Virus record (IMG/VR): IMGVR_UViG_3300027963_000014 | Span: 1 to 35,615 of that record | Source: a virus | Length of the DNA stretch: 35,615 nucleotides | Reading direction: 5' to 3' (one strand) | Shown: piece after piece, positions 1 to 5,235 of the stretch | How the letters are laid out: every line of letters starts with the position of its first letter | How positions within the stretch are numbered: the first letter of the stretch is position 1 | The notes under the pieces: generated by a model | Seen by the model: the letters and a program-made list of their open reading frames with translations, nothing else | Told to the model about the DNA's origin: nothing | Database searches by the model: none | Made by a program: the position numbers and the translations under genes

Positions 1-59
1 CTGGGGTTGTTCTGGCTGAACCTGCTCGCGCAGTTCTTGATCCTTCGCAATTACAGTAG
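1..59 (+). CDS. C-terminal tail of the large ejection-type protein (continuation across the circle join)
   Basis: These bases encode the last 19 residues and the TAG stop of the protein that starts at 33463. They duplicate 35489-35547 and belong to the same gene once the genome is circularised. The fragment has no start of its own. It ends in the hydrophobic alanine-rich stretch and proline-containing tail seen at 35490-35547. It should not be counted as a separate gene. Confidence 0.9.
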   Translation, partial: GVVLAEPARAVLDPSQLQ

Positions 60-192
60 ATCGGTGGTTGGCTGAGGGGAATGACTTAACCCCAGCCATT
101 CTTCTCATTTGAGCAGCTTCTTCTGCCGCGGTAAGATTTATCGCAATGATTTCGGTAAAACCGTTTGGGTGTGTGATGTATTTGTATGGCAT
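1..192 (-). CDS. Small hypothetical protein at the end of the leftward operon (crosses the join)
   Basis: An ATG at 190-192 on the minus strand is preceded by an AGGGGG Shine-Dalgarno six to seven bases upstream. Sixty-four codons lie in this piece. On the circle the frame continues through 35488 to a TAA at 35471-35473, giving 69 residues. The protein begins MPYKYITHPNGF, has a short alanine/glutamate-rich helical middle, and a C-terminus rich in Q, E and P. I do not recognise a family. It lies 16 bp downstream of the oxygenase gene and is the last gene of the leftward operon. Its end is antisense to the 3' end of the + strand ejection-protein gene. Confidence 0.75.
   Translation of the reverse strand, partial: MPYKYITHPNGFTEIIAINLTAAEEAAQMRRMAGVKSFPSANHRSTVIAKDQELREQVQPEQPQ
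70..105 (+). terminator. Candidate terminator hairpin behind the late operon
   Basis: GGCTG(A)GGGG at 70-79 can pair with CCCCAGCC at 90-97, with one bulged A and a 10-base loop. It is followed by a U-rich but interrupted stretch (attcttct). It lies just after the stop codon of the last + strand structural gene, where a late-operon terminator is expected, but inside the small minus strand gene. The U-tract is weak, so function is uncertain. A copy is at 35558-35593. Confidence 0.4.
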
Positions 193-208
193 TGTTTCCC
201 CCTAAAAA

Positions 209-913
209 TTAAACACGACTTCTTAGCGCAATAAGCTCAAGCACATTAGGATCATTTTCCTGACCCTTTGCTGGTGAGTACAGCGCTCGGTATCTTTCCT
301 CTGCTTGAGGTCTTGGCTCGCACAAGTAGTAAACCGCAAGGGACTTGCGTGCAAAGTCTTCTGGGCATTGCACAGGTCGTGAGAGTCCATGCAATGAGTT
401 TGTTGTGTCAAACAAAACAGCGCGATTAAATTTAGGCATCACTTCTTTTACGAGGTTGGATGGCTCGCTCCACATTCCTAAATGACCGCCAAAGTCTTTG
501 TGCCAGTCTGGTGTCAGATACACAATTAGATTTAACCGTCTCTCAAGCAAGAGCTTTGGGTGTATGGAGTAGTCCAGATGCGGGTTTAGCTTTCCCCCAG
601 AGATGTGTCTGTGCATACCAGCACCATGCAGACCAGAGTCAGCGTATAGCGTGCATCCAGTCAGGTGAACAAGGTGCTGCACAAAGTCAGGAGACACAAG
701 GTGCTGCATTGCTTTATAGATGCTGGCTGGGAAAGCCCCCCAATGATTCATGGTTGACTTGTGTTCTAGTGCATTGTTGTAATGCACCCAGAAGTCTTTT
801 ACTGTGTCAAATTCTTGAGATATTTGTAACGCTACTTGCGTTGGAAAGAAGTCATCAATTACCAAGTGCTTGAACGGGTGCTCGGACTGCCAAGCGAATG
901 TGTGTGTGTTCAT
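209..913 (-). CDS. Fe(II)/2-oxoglutarate-dependent oxygenase (prolyl 4-hydroxylase-like)
   Basis: The 234-residue protein has the pattern of the 2OG-Fe(II) oxygenase superfamily: an HxD iron motif (H112, D114 in NPHLDYS), a distal histidine (H175 in NSLHGLS) and a basic residue about 14 positions later (R189/K190 before SLAVYYL) that would bind 2-oxoglutarate. The N-terminal segment HPFKHLVIDDFFP is typical of phage P4H-like enzymes. Such enzymes hydroxylate protein side chains, nucleobases or small molecules; the substrate here cannot be read from sequence. ATG 911-913 overlaps the stop of the preceding gene as ATGA. It is the largest gene of the leftward operon and the only one there with a clear enzymatic assignment. 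Confidence 0.85.
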   Translation of the reverse strand: MNTHTFAWQSEHPFKHLVIDDFFPTQVALQISQEFDTVKDFWVHYNNALEHKSTMNHWGAFPASIYKAMQHLVSPDFVQHLVHLTGCTLYADSGLHGAGMHRHISGGKLNPHLDYSIHPKLLLERRLNLIVYLTPDWHKDFGGHLGMWSEPSNLVKEVMPKFNRAVLFDTTNSLHGLSRPVQCPEDFARKSLAVYYLCEPRPQAEERYRALYSPAKGQENDPNVLELIALRSRV

Positions 914-1281
914 ATCTCACCAAAGAATGCTGCCGTCAACGGGTCGCGCTTGACCTTACGCTTGAGCTGTCTCTGCTTGGCTAGTCTTCTCTCTTTTGCG
1001 TCTGCATCTTCTTTGGCTCGGTGCTTACGCAACCGCGAGCTGCTGCTCACAGGCTCAGGTTTCTCTGCATCGACTCCAATGCCGTAGCGGTACACGGCAG
1101 ACCATTGAGTGACGCTGGTCTTACGCCACGACTGGATGTGTACATTGCCTTCTTTGCGTAGCTTGGCGATCATGTCTCTGCTGGACCTGAGTGTGCAATG
1201 GAGCAGGTCAGCCAACTCGACGGCTGTGTATCCCTTCTGAGTGATCATGTTGACCAGTTTGGGCAGTCTGGTGGACTTCAT
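910..1281 (-). CDS. Winged-helix DNA-binding protein
   Basis: The chosen start is the ATG at 1279-1281, preceded by AAGGA; a longer frame using TTG at 1338 lacks support and would overlap the small membrane gene. The 123-residue product has an N-terminal helix-turn-helix/winged-helix fold (roughly residues 1-60: TAVELADLLHCTLRSSRDMI, then a wing with VHIQSW and AVYRYG). A basic, charged C-terminal tail ends in RDPLTAAFFG. That arrangement, including the RDPL-x-A-FFG ending, is familiar from phage DNA-binding proteins of unknown role. It is probably a regulator of phage or host transcription, or a replication accessory. It overlaps both neighbours by ATGA. Confidence 0.7.
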   Translation of the reverse strand: MKSTRLPKLVNMITQKGYTAVELADLLHCTLRSSRDMIAKLRKEGNVHIQSWRKTSVTQWSAVYRYGIGVDAEKPEPVSSSSRLRKHRAKEDADAKERRLAKQRQLKRKVKRDPLTAAFFGEI

Positions 1282-1394
1282 TTGTCCTTGTCCAGACTCA
1301 TGTATAAAACCGCAAAGATGACTGCCACGCCTATGCAAGCGCCAGTAAACAGCAAAACAAATAAGGTCAAGATACTGTGTAGTGCGTCAATCAT
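1278..1394 (-). CDS. Very small membrane protein (38 aa)
   Basis: ATG 1392-1394 follows an AAGGGG ribosome site. The frame gives 38 residues and ends in TGA overlapping the next ATG (ATGA at 1278-1281). Residues about 8-31 form one hydrophobic segment (LTLFVLLFTGACIGVAVIF) followed by a short charged tail (SLDKDK), so it should be a single-pass inner-membrane peptide. The start overlaps the end of the upstream gene by 8 bp. Coupled overlap on both sides and a good ribosome site argue that it is real despite its size. No family recognised. Confidence 0.65.
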   Translation of the reverse strand: MIDALHSILTLFVLLFTGACIGVAVIFAVLYMSLDKDK

Positions 1395-1584
1395 AATTAA
1401 GCCCCTTGAGTTTTAATTCAATGTTCTTGGCGGTCTGCTCGATGTCGCAGCCCCCTTTGGCATACGCAATACACTTGTGTACCTGCTCGTCGGTAAGGGA
1501 CACCCACGCTCTTTTGTAGGTCTGGATATCGTCGTCCTCATCAACCCTGCGGTGCGGGATTGAGATGCCTATGTGTCGTGTCAT
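1387..1584 (-). CDS. Small hypothetical protein (65 aa)
   Basis: ATG at 1582-1584 is preceded by GGAG and overlaps the previous stop as ATGA. The product has an acidic patch (DEDDD, residues 15-19) and then a helical region with two cysteines (C38, C46). It has no recognisable domain. Tight coupling to both neighbours supports translation. Function unknown. Confidence 0.7.
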   Translation of the reverse strand: MTRHIGISIPHRRVDEDDDIQTYKRAWVSLTDEQVHKCIAYAKGGCDIEQTAKNIELKLKGLNYD

Positions 1585-2057
1585 GCCGTCTTCTCCTCTA
1601 TTACTCGTGCCTTGCGTGACTTTATCTCATTGGTAACAATATCGAGTGCCTTCTCAAGCTGGGCGATGGTTGTGATGTCGAGCTGTAAGTCGTGCAGTTC
1701 CATCACATAGTTGATCGCTGTCAGCTCGGCAGCCTTCGCCACAAACCTGTCTTCTCGATTGATACCGCGACGCGATAACTCCAGCAAGGCATCCTGTCCT
1801 TCCCTGATCTCGTCGGTGTACTCATGCCCAATGCCGAGGCGAGACAAGGCTTCGGAGACATTCAGAGCAGAGATGATGGAGTCTAGGTCGTATCTCTTTG
1901 CCTGACCCGTCCTGAGCGCTTCTAAGGCAGAGTGGTTCTTTATCTTTAGATCGAGAACCGCGCTGCCAGTAGCGGACACAAGTCTAAAACCGTTCAAGAC
2001 ATAAGTGGTGGCATCGAGGCGCACACCTTTGGGTTTGTATTTACTTCTTTTTCGCAT
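1581..2057 (-). CDS. Conserved phage hypothetical protein (158 aa)
   Basis: The product starts MRKRSKYKPKGVRLD, a basic N-terminus I associate with a conserved family in phages and prophages of Burkholderiales and related bacteria. The rest is mostly helical: a segment with LKIKNHSALEALRTGQA, then EYTDEIREGQDALLEL, and a C-terminal helix with LEKALDIV and IKSRKAR. No enzyme motif is visible. The family has no function that I know of. The gene sits in the middle of the leftward operon; its start lies within the tail of the upstream cysteine-containing gene and its TGA overlaps the next ATG. Confidence 0.8.
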   Translation of the reverse strand: MRKRSKYKPKGVRLDATTYVLNGFRLVSATGSAVLDLKIKNHSALEALRTGQAKRYDLDSIISALNVSEALSRLGIGHEYTDEIREGQDALLELSRRGINREDRFVAKAAELTAINYVMELHDLQLDITTIAQLEKALDIVTNEIKSRKARVIEEKTA

Positions 2058-2190
2058 TGCGTTGTTTTAACCTTGGGCAGTTTATGCAGAACACTTTTTC
2101 CTTGGACTGACACACGCCAAGGGTCTCGCACTTGGTGCGTAGCGTTACCCACGGTGGCGGTGTCACCCATCTGGTTTTGACTTCTGTCAT
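2041..2190 (-). CDS. Small cysteine-containing protein, possible zinc ribbon (49 aa)
   Basis: ATG 2188-2190 overlaps the stop of the upstream gene as ATGA and the frame ends with TAA at 2041-2043. The 49 residues carry four cysteines spaced C21-x5-C27-x7-C35-x2-C38, suggesting a small metal-binding knuckle. A proline/tryptophan-rich N-terminus (WVTPPPWVTL) and a lysine-rich C-terminus (NAKKK) flank it. A longer open frame over the same DNA (1994-2203) is out of register with the ATGA coupling and is rejected. Function unknown. Confidence 0.7.
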   Translation of the reverse strand: MTEVKTRWVTPPPWVTLRTKCETLGVCQSKEKVFCINCPRLKQRNAKKK

Positions 2191-2450
2191 TGCTGAGACG
2201 CAATCATTTGCATCTCTAACTCTTTAACACGCTCGGTCAACTCTTTGACGGTTAGCTCTGCAACCTCCAGCTCGTTGCCGTGGGTGCGTTGTGCCATCTT
2301 CATTCCACTATCGTATCCAAGCATTGCACCCTTGTGCATCGCGTCTCTGGCTAGTTTGCCGACATCTTGTGGCGACATGATGCGTGCTTTACCTTCGGTC
2401 TTCAGAATGTATTGCAAGACCATCTCGTCGATTTTCTTTTCTACTGACAT
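2187..2450 (-). CDS. Small helical/coiled-coil hypothetical protein (87 aa)
   Basis: The product is almost entirely helical. The C-terminal half (ELEVAELTVKELTERVKEL and onward) shows heptad spacing of L/V and E/K expected for a coiled coil, so it probably oligomerises. The N-terminal half contains a basic stretch (KTEGKARIMSPQDVGKLARD). No family recognised. It follows the 47-residue membrane gene by one base and couples to the cysteine protein by ATGA. Confidence 0.7.
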   Translation of the reverse strand: MSVEKKIDEMVLQYILKTEGKARIMSPQDVGKLARDAMHKGAMLGYDSGMKMAQRTHGNELEVAELTVKELTERVKELEMQMIASQQ

Positions 2451-2451
2451 A

Positions 2452-2595
2452 TTAGTACCCCATTGTTAGCATTGCTGCAATCAGACCGACAGATACGCCA
2501 GCCAAGAAGATAAACACACAATCCACTAAAGAGATGCGTTGGTCGAGGTACGGACCATCTACCTCAAAGTTTTCTGTGTAGTTTTGATGTTTCAT
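2452..2595 (-). CDS. Small membrane protein (47 aa)
   Basis: ATG 2593-2595 shares a base with the upstream TAA (TAATG) and the frame ends TAA at 2452-2454, one base before the next ATG. The N-terminal 20 residues are polar (MKHQNYTENFEVDGPYLDQR). Residues about 21-45 are hydrophobic (CVFIFLAGVSVGLIAAML), giving one transmembrane segment with a glycine-rich face. It is the second tiny membrane protein of this operon. No family recognised. Confidence 0.65.
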   Translation of the reverse strand: MKHQNYTENFEVDGPYLDQRISLVDCVFIFLAGVSVGLIAAMLTMGY

Positions 2596-2828
2596 TATTC
2601 GCTTTCAGAGTTAAATGTTGTGAGGGCTTCTTCGCAGATGTGATCTGCAATACTTTGCATAAGAAGGTGGGCGATGTCAATGTCACCGCAATAGGCGTTG
2701 ACCAGATTCATGCAAGCAGAGAAGTCTGGCGCTTCCCCGTGATTGAATTCTGCTGGTTCGTGTTCGAGAAAGCAGACGAGCGTGACCCCTTCCACTTCGC
2801 ACTTGAATCTGTACAGGTCTTCTAACAT
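2595..2828 (-). CDS. Small hypothetical protein (77 aa)
   Basis: The ATG at 2826-2828 is preferred over an in-frame upstream start at 2879 because AAGGAGC lies at good spacing before it and the shorter form does not overlap the previous gene. The acidic 77-residue product starts MLEDLYRFKCEVEG and contains four cysteines without a clear metal-site spacing. No domain recognised. Confidence 0.7.
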   Translation of the reverse strand: MLEDLYRFKCEVEGVTLVCFLEHEPAEFNHGEAPDFSACMNLVNAYCGDIDIAHLLMQSIADHICEEALTTFNSESE

Positions 2829-2841
2829 TTTGTTTGCTCCT

Positions 2842-3087
2842 TTAATAATCTTGACCAGCGCGTGCGGGTTGTGCACCAAGGAATTGAGGGTTGTAGGGTG
2901 CGTTGTGATTCCAAGTTTTGTCTTGGTTCAAGATGGCTAATGCTTCTTTGGCGCTGGATGCCTCATAGTCACGGCAGATAGCAAGCTCGATGCCGTTGTC
3001 GTACACCGCAACCCATGCACCTGACACGGTGCAATTAAGGCGTGGATTGAACTTCTCTTCTTGGCAATAAACTTCTACGATTTTCAT
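2842..3087 (-). CDS. Small hypothetical protein (81 aa)
   Basis: ATG at 3085-3087 follows an AAGGA ribosome site. The product has a predicted beta-rich N-terminal half (VEVYCQEEKFNP, GAWVAVYDNGIELAICRDYE), a short alanine-rich helix and a proline/asparagine-rich C-terminus. No family recognised. It is separated from the upstream gene by a GGGGC-GAAA-GCCCC hairpin that may reduce its transcription. Confidence 0.7.
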   Translation of the reverse strand: MKIVEVYCQEEKFNPRLNCTVSGAWVAVYDNGIELAICRDYEASSAKEALAILNQDKTWNHNAPYNPQFLGAQPARAGQDY

Positions 3088-3099
3088 AATGTTTTCCTT

Positions 3100-3120
3100 A
3101 AAAGATGGGGCTTTCGCCCC
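3100..3120 (-). terminator. Weak intrinsic terminator or attenuator hairpin in the leftward operon
   Basis: Read on the minus strand, GGGGC-GAAA-GCCCC (3120-3107) is a five-pair GC stem closed by a GNRA tetraloop and followed by ATCTTTT. It lies just after the stop of the first leftward gene (3126). The short U-tract suggests partial termination or mRNA stabilisation rather than a full stop, since the operon continues beyond. Confidence 0.5.
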
Positions 3121-3125
3121 GTTGG

Positions 3126-3377
3126 TTAAGCAGTTAACAAAGACTCTAAATGCTCTGGTGTGCCTTCACGATACACACCGTTAACAAATGCGTAGTAACG
3201 AATACCTTTGATATTTGTCAATATACCGATGGCTGGATGTAAGTCTGTGCGTGGTGTGAATTTAGCAATAAGTGCTTTTTGCTTGGCATCAGATTTAGCC
3301 CAACGCACTTGCTCTGCATCGCTTTCATTGCGACGGGCTTCGAGTACATCTGAGAGATATTGGTATTTGTTTGTCAT
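3126..3377 (-). CDS. First gene of the leftward operon, hypothetical (83 aa)
   Basis: ATG 3375-3377 has a CGGAG ribosome site and lies about 25 bases downstream of the start expected from the promoter at 3410-3437. As the promoter-proximal gene it is probably expressed immediately after infection. The N-terminal half is a charged helix (SDVLEARRNESDAEQVRWAK); the C-terminal half is predicted mixed alpha/beta with IRYYAFVNGVYREGTPEHL. No family recognised. Position and size would suit an early host-directed or anti-defence protein, but that is only inference. Confidence 0.75.
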   Translation of the reverse strand: MTNKYQYLSDVLEARRNESDAEQVRWAKSDAKQKALIAKFTPRTDLHPAIGILTNIKGIRYYAFVNGVYREGTPEHLESLLTA

Positions 3378-3409
3378 TTCGTTTACTCCGTTTCGTTGTT
3401 GATGAGTGA

Positions 3410-3437
3410 ATCATATCACGCTTGACTACCTTGTCAA
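3410..3437 (-). promoter_or_regulatory. sigma70 promoter of the leftward operon
   Basis: On the minus strand TTGACA (3437-3432) and TATGAT (3415-3410) are separated by 16 bases. The -35 is a perfect match and the -10 matches five of six. Transcription would begin near 3403 and produce a short leader carrying the CGGAG site of the 3126-3377 gene. This is the best promoter seen in the window. Confidence 0.8.
3422..3437. promoter_or_regulatory. Candidate operator palindrome over the leftward -35 box
   Basis: TTGAC-TACCTT-GTCAA is an inverted repeat of 5-base arms with a 6-base spacer. One arm is part of the -35 box of the leftward promoter. A weaker related repeat, TTGA-N5-TCAA, lies at 3600-3612 within the putative promoter of the HTH gene. 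A protein bound here would block leftward transcription; the HTH regulator encoded at 3634 is the obvious candidate. Confidence 0.45.
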
Positions 3438-3451
3438 ACATTATTTATTAG

Positions 3452-3589
3452 ACCCTACAACTTTGTCGGGTATTACCGCCATAAAATACATACCGACAGG
3501 GTGTAGTTTCCCTGTCTGCTGTGACTTATGTCTCCGCAAGAGTCGCAGTTGCCTTATAGGGGTGAGCGTCAAACCTCACCCCTTTTTTT
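3452..3589 (+). ncRNA. Candidate structured leader or small RNA with alternative stems
   Basis: No convincing gene lies here. On the + strand, 3455-3473 can pair with 3490-3506 (about 17 pairs with two bulges, including TGTCGG/CCGACA). A second perfect stem GACAGGG (3495-3501)/CCCTGTC (3510-3516) uses part of the same bases, so the two are mutually exclusive. The RNA would end at the strong terminator at 3559-3589. A possible promoter is TTGACT (3422-3427), 18 bases, TATTAG (3446-3451). This could be a free small RNA or an attenuator in front of the HTH gene. Confidence 0.45.
3559..3589 (+). terminator. Strong rho-independent terminator upstream of the HTH gene
   Basis: GGGGTGAG (3559-3566) pairs perfectly with CTCACCCC (3575-3582) around an 8-base loop, followed by seven Ts. 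It would stop rightward transcripts that start in the control region before they reach the regulator gene at 3634, or end a small RNA. Confidence 0.85.
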
Positions 3590-3596
3590 GTTTGCC

Positions 3597-3626
3597 TTGT
3601 TGAAGTAATCAATTCTAGGTTAACAT
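3597..3626 (+). promoter_or_regulatory. Putative promoter giving a leaderless HTH transcript
   Basis: TTGTTG (3597-3602), an 18-base spacer and TAACAT (3621-3626) lie directly before the ATG at 3634. Transcription would start at about 3633-3634, at the start codon, and no Shine-Dalgarno is present. The arrangement recalls the leaderless cI transcript from lambda PRM. The boxes match the consensus only moderately. Confidence 0.4.
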
Positions 3627-3633
3627 AGTCAGC

Positions 3634-3846
3634 ATGAACTACCTAACTGAAATAATTGAACGCGCTGAAAAGGCGGGTTTCAAGATGGCTGATATATGCC
3701 GTGAAGCTGGCATTGATCAGGCTCAGATGTCTCGCTGGATGGCGGGGCATACCGTACCCCTGATCACCTCAATAGAGAAACTCAGAACCGCCACAGATCG
3801 CTTGATCATTGGTCGCATCAAGTCGCTTGAGGTCAAGAATGATTAG
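3634..3846 (+). CDS. Small HTH (Cro/XRE-like) transcriptional regulator
   Basis: The 70-residue product has a helix-turn-helix at about residues 17-40 (MADICREAGIDQAQMSRWMA) of the XRE/Cro type. The length suits Cro-like or YdaS-like repressors with only a DNA-binding domain. It is the first rightward gene, facing the leftward operon, the position of a phage switch regulator. No ribosome site precedes the ATG and a promoter-like sequence abuts it, so the mRNA may be leaderless. The candidate operator at 3422-3437 would let it control the leftward promoter. No second repressor or integrase is seen, so a lysogenic role is not shown. Confidence 0.75.
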   Translation: MNYLTEIIERAEKAGFKMADICREAGIDQAQMSRWMAGHTVPLITSIEKLRTATDRLIIGRIKSLEVKND

Positions 3847-4309
3847 GGTGATGGGTGTGGATGTGGGCGCACTCGGAGCATTTTCTCTGTATGTAGACGG
3901 CAAGTTTGAGCAGGTTGTCGATATGCCCATCGTGGAGGTGCTTAGAGGTGGCAAGAACAAGCGCCAAGTCTCTGCGCAGGGCGTTGCATCCATCATCAAG
4001 GTCTTCGCCCCTACGCACGCATTTGTAGAACGCACAGGCGCAATGCCAAACCAAGGCACAGCGAGTATGTATGCCTTCGGCAGAGCTGCTGGAATTATTG
4101 AAGGCGCACTCGCGTCTTTCTCAGTACCCATTACCTACATCAACCCCTTGGTGTGGCAGAAGGCTACGGGTTGTGCCAAGGGTAAGGACGCTATACGCCA
4201 CAGGTGCATGGAACTGCACCCAGAACACCAGCAAATGTTTTCTCGCGTCAAGGACTCTGGCAGGGCTGACGCAACCATGATCGCTTACTTTGGGAGTCAG
4301 GCTAAATGA
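3839..4309 (+). CDS. RuvC-like Holliday junction resolvase
   Basis: The start at ATG 3839 overlaps the regulator's end by 8 bp and follows GAGG; a frame starting at 3809 would overlap far more. The 156-residue protein fits the RNase H-fold RuvC family: D8 in VMGVDVG, E64 in AFVERTG, and the C-terminal acidic pair D139/D144 in KDSGRADATMIAY. The segment MYAFGRAAGIIEG and the NPLVWQK motif are typical of phage RuvC-like nucleases. It would resolve branched DNA before packaging. It ends in an ATGA overlap with the next gene. Confidence 0.85.
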   Translation: MIRVMGVDVGALGAFSLYVDGKFEQVVDMPIVEVLRGGKNKRQVSAQGVASIIKVFAPTHAFVERTGAMPNQGTASMYAFGRAAGIIEGALASFSVPITYINPLVWQKATGCAKGKDAIRHRCMELHPEHQQMFSRVKDSGRADATMIAYFGSQAK

Positions 4310-4491
4310 TCGATCAAGTCAACGCAACCTACAACCACGAGCTAGTCAAGCGCATGATCGAAGAGGCGGTCTTAGCCGAGCGCGAAGCCTGTGCTGCTAT
4401 TTGCGACGAACTGCACGAAGCCAGAGTCGGCAAGGACAACTACTTCGCATTTGCAGCAAACGCAATAAGAGAACTGAGAGCAAAACAATGA
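4306..4491 (+). CDS. Small conserved phage protein with AEREACA motif (61 aa)
   Basis: ATG 4306 overlaps the resolvase stop (ATGA). The helical product contains LAEREACAAICDEL, a motif that recurs in many small phage proteins of unknown role, often near replication genes. Two cysteines (C29, C33) lie in that helix. It ends in ATGA with the next gene. Function unknown. Confidence 0.7.
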   Translation: MIDQVNATYNHELVKRMIEEAVLAEREACAAICDELHEARVGKDNYFAFAANAIRELRAKQ

Positions 4492-4682
4492 TCGACGAAG
4501 AACGCAACGCAATGCGAGAGCACATTGTCTGGCTCACTAAGGAGTTGGAGGACACCAGAACCAAGCTCAAGATTAGAGACGAGTTGCTGTCTGAGTTACT
4601 CGATCCAGAGCAGCTCGGTCACGCAGTCACCAACGAGGTGCGCGGTCGCATCTACACAATTTTGCACTTACAAGAGCAATGA
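4488..4682 (+). CDS. Small coiled-coil protein (64 aa)
   Basis: The start at ATG 4488 is set by the ATGA overlap with the preceding gene; a longer in-frame extension to 4290 has no support. The product is charged and helical with heptad-like leucines (HIVWLTKELEDTRTKLKI), likely a coiled coil. No family recognised. It overlaps the acetyltransferase start by ATGA. Confidence 0.65.
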   Translation: MIDEERNAMREHIVWLTKELEDTRTKLKIRDELLSELLDPEQLGHAVTNEVRGRIYTILHLQEQ

Positions 4683-5221
4683 TCCGCAAAGCAACATTAC
4701 AAGATATGCAGTACATAGTCAGTCTTTCAAAGAAAGAAAGTCTGTGCCTTGGATTCATTCCGAAGGTTGCGTATGAGGCTGCGATTACTGGCTACAAAGG
4801 CGGTAAGCGTTGGAGCACGACTTGTAATGATCAGTTATTTGTGTGTGTAGAAAACAATGATCTTGTTGGCTTTGTGATGTTTAGTTATGGCAAATACTCC
4901 AAGGTAAACCAGATATGTATTCAAGCAGATGCAAGGCTTATCTCCAGAGGTAAAGCGTTGCTTAGTGCTGGCATCTCACACGGCAATCTGCGTGGCATTG
5001 AGGACTTCTCTTGTGGCTGCGCAGACGACTTACCAAGTAACTTCTTTTGGAAGCAAATGGGTTGGGTCAAGGTCGGTGAGCGCCAAGGGATAAGCCACAA
5101 GAACACATGGAAAGAGACATCTAAACGCAAGGTAAATATTTATCGATACATGACAAGCAGTTTGTTTGTCAATGACTTCGGTCTAATACTGCCTAAAGAA
5201 AATGTTGAGATAGTTATTTAA
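4679..5221 (+). CDS. GNAT-family N-acetyltransferase
   Basis: The 180-residue protein shows the GNAT order: an N-terminal IRKATLQDMQYIVSL helix, a central strand (LFVCVENNDLVGFVMF, about 53-68), an acetyl-CoA loop region with ARLISRGKALL (85-95), and a late FWKQMGW motif (123-129), typical of the helix and strand near the GNAT C-terminus. It would transfer an acetyl group from acetyl-CoA to an amine; the substrate is unknown. Phages use such enzymes on host proteins or as virion components. Base composition is slightly more AT-rich than its neighbours. It is coupled to the upstream gene by ATGA and followed after 14 bp by the nuclease gene. Confidence 0.7.
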   Translation: MIRKATLQDMQYIVSLSKKESLCLGFIPKVAYEAAITGYKGGKRWSTTCNDQLFVCVENNDLVGFVMFSYGKYSKVNQICIQADARLISRGKALLSAGISHGNLRGIEDFSCGCADDLPSNFFWKQMGWVKVGERQGISHKNTWKETSKRKVNIYRYMTSSLFVNDFGLILPKENVEIVI

Positions 5222-5235
5222 ACGCAAGGAAAACA

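Larger units (their letters stand above)
1..127. repeat. Terminal direct repeat, left copy (circular-assembly overlap)
   Basis: The first 127 bases are identical to bases 35489-35615. The length equals the largest k-mer used by common de Bruijn assemblers such as SPAdes, so the simplest reading is an overlap left on a circular contig and not a biological terminal repeat. Joining at this repeat restores one uninterrupted + strand gene and one uninterrupted - strand gene across the junction, which supports circularity or circular permutation. Confidence 0.95.

Noticed and set aside
1-127. True terminal redundancy or att-site duplication
   Set aside because: The exact length of 127 and the lack of an integrase or tRNA end point to an assembly overlap; kept only as evidence of circularity.
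460-1087. + strand frames across the leftward operon (460-873 and 836-1087)
   Set aside because: They are antisense to the oxygenase and winged-helix genes, which have motifs and coupled starts; the + frames have neither.
3406-3603. 65-codon + strand frame in the divergent control region
   Set aside because: It runs through the operator palindrome, both alternative stems and the terminator; there is no ribosome site, so RNA-level elements explain the region better.
3634-3846. Evidence for a temperate lifestyle
   Set aside because: An HTH regulator and operator-like repeats are present, but no integrase, excisionase, transposase, partition gene or att site was found, so temperate growth is not claimed.
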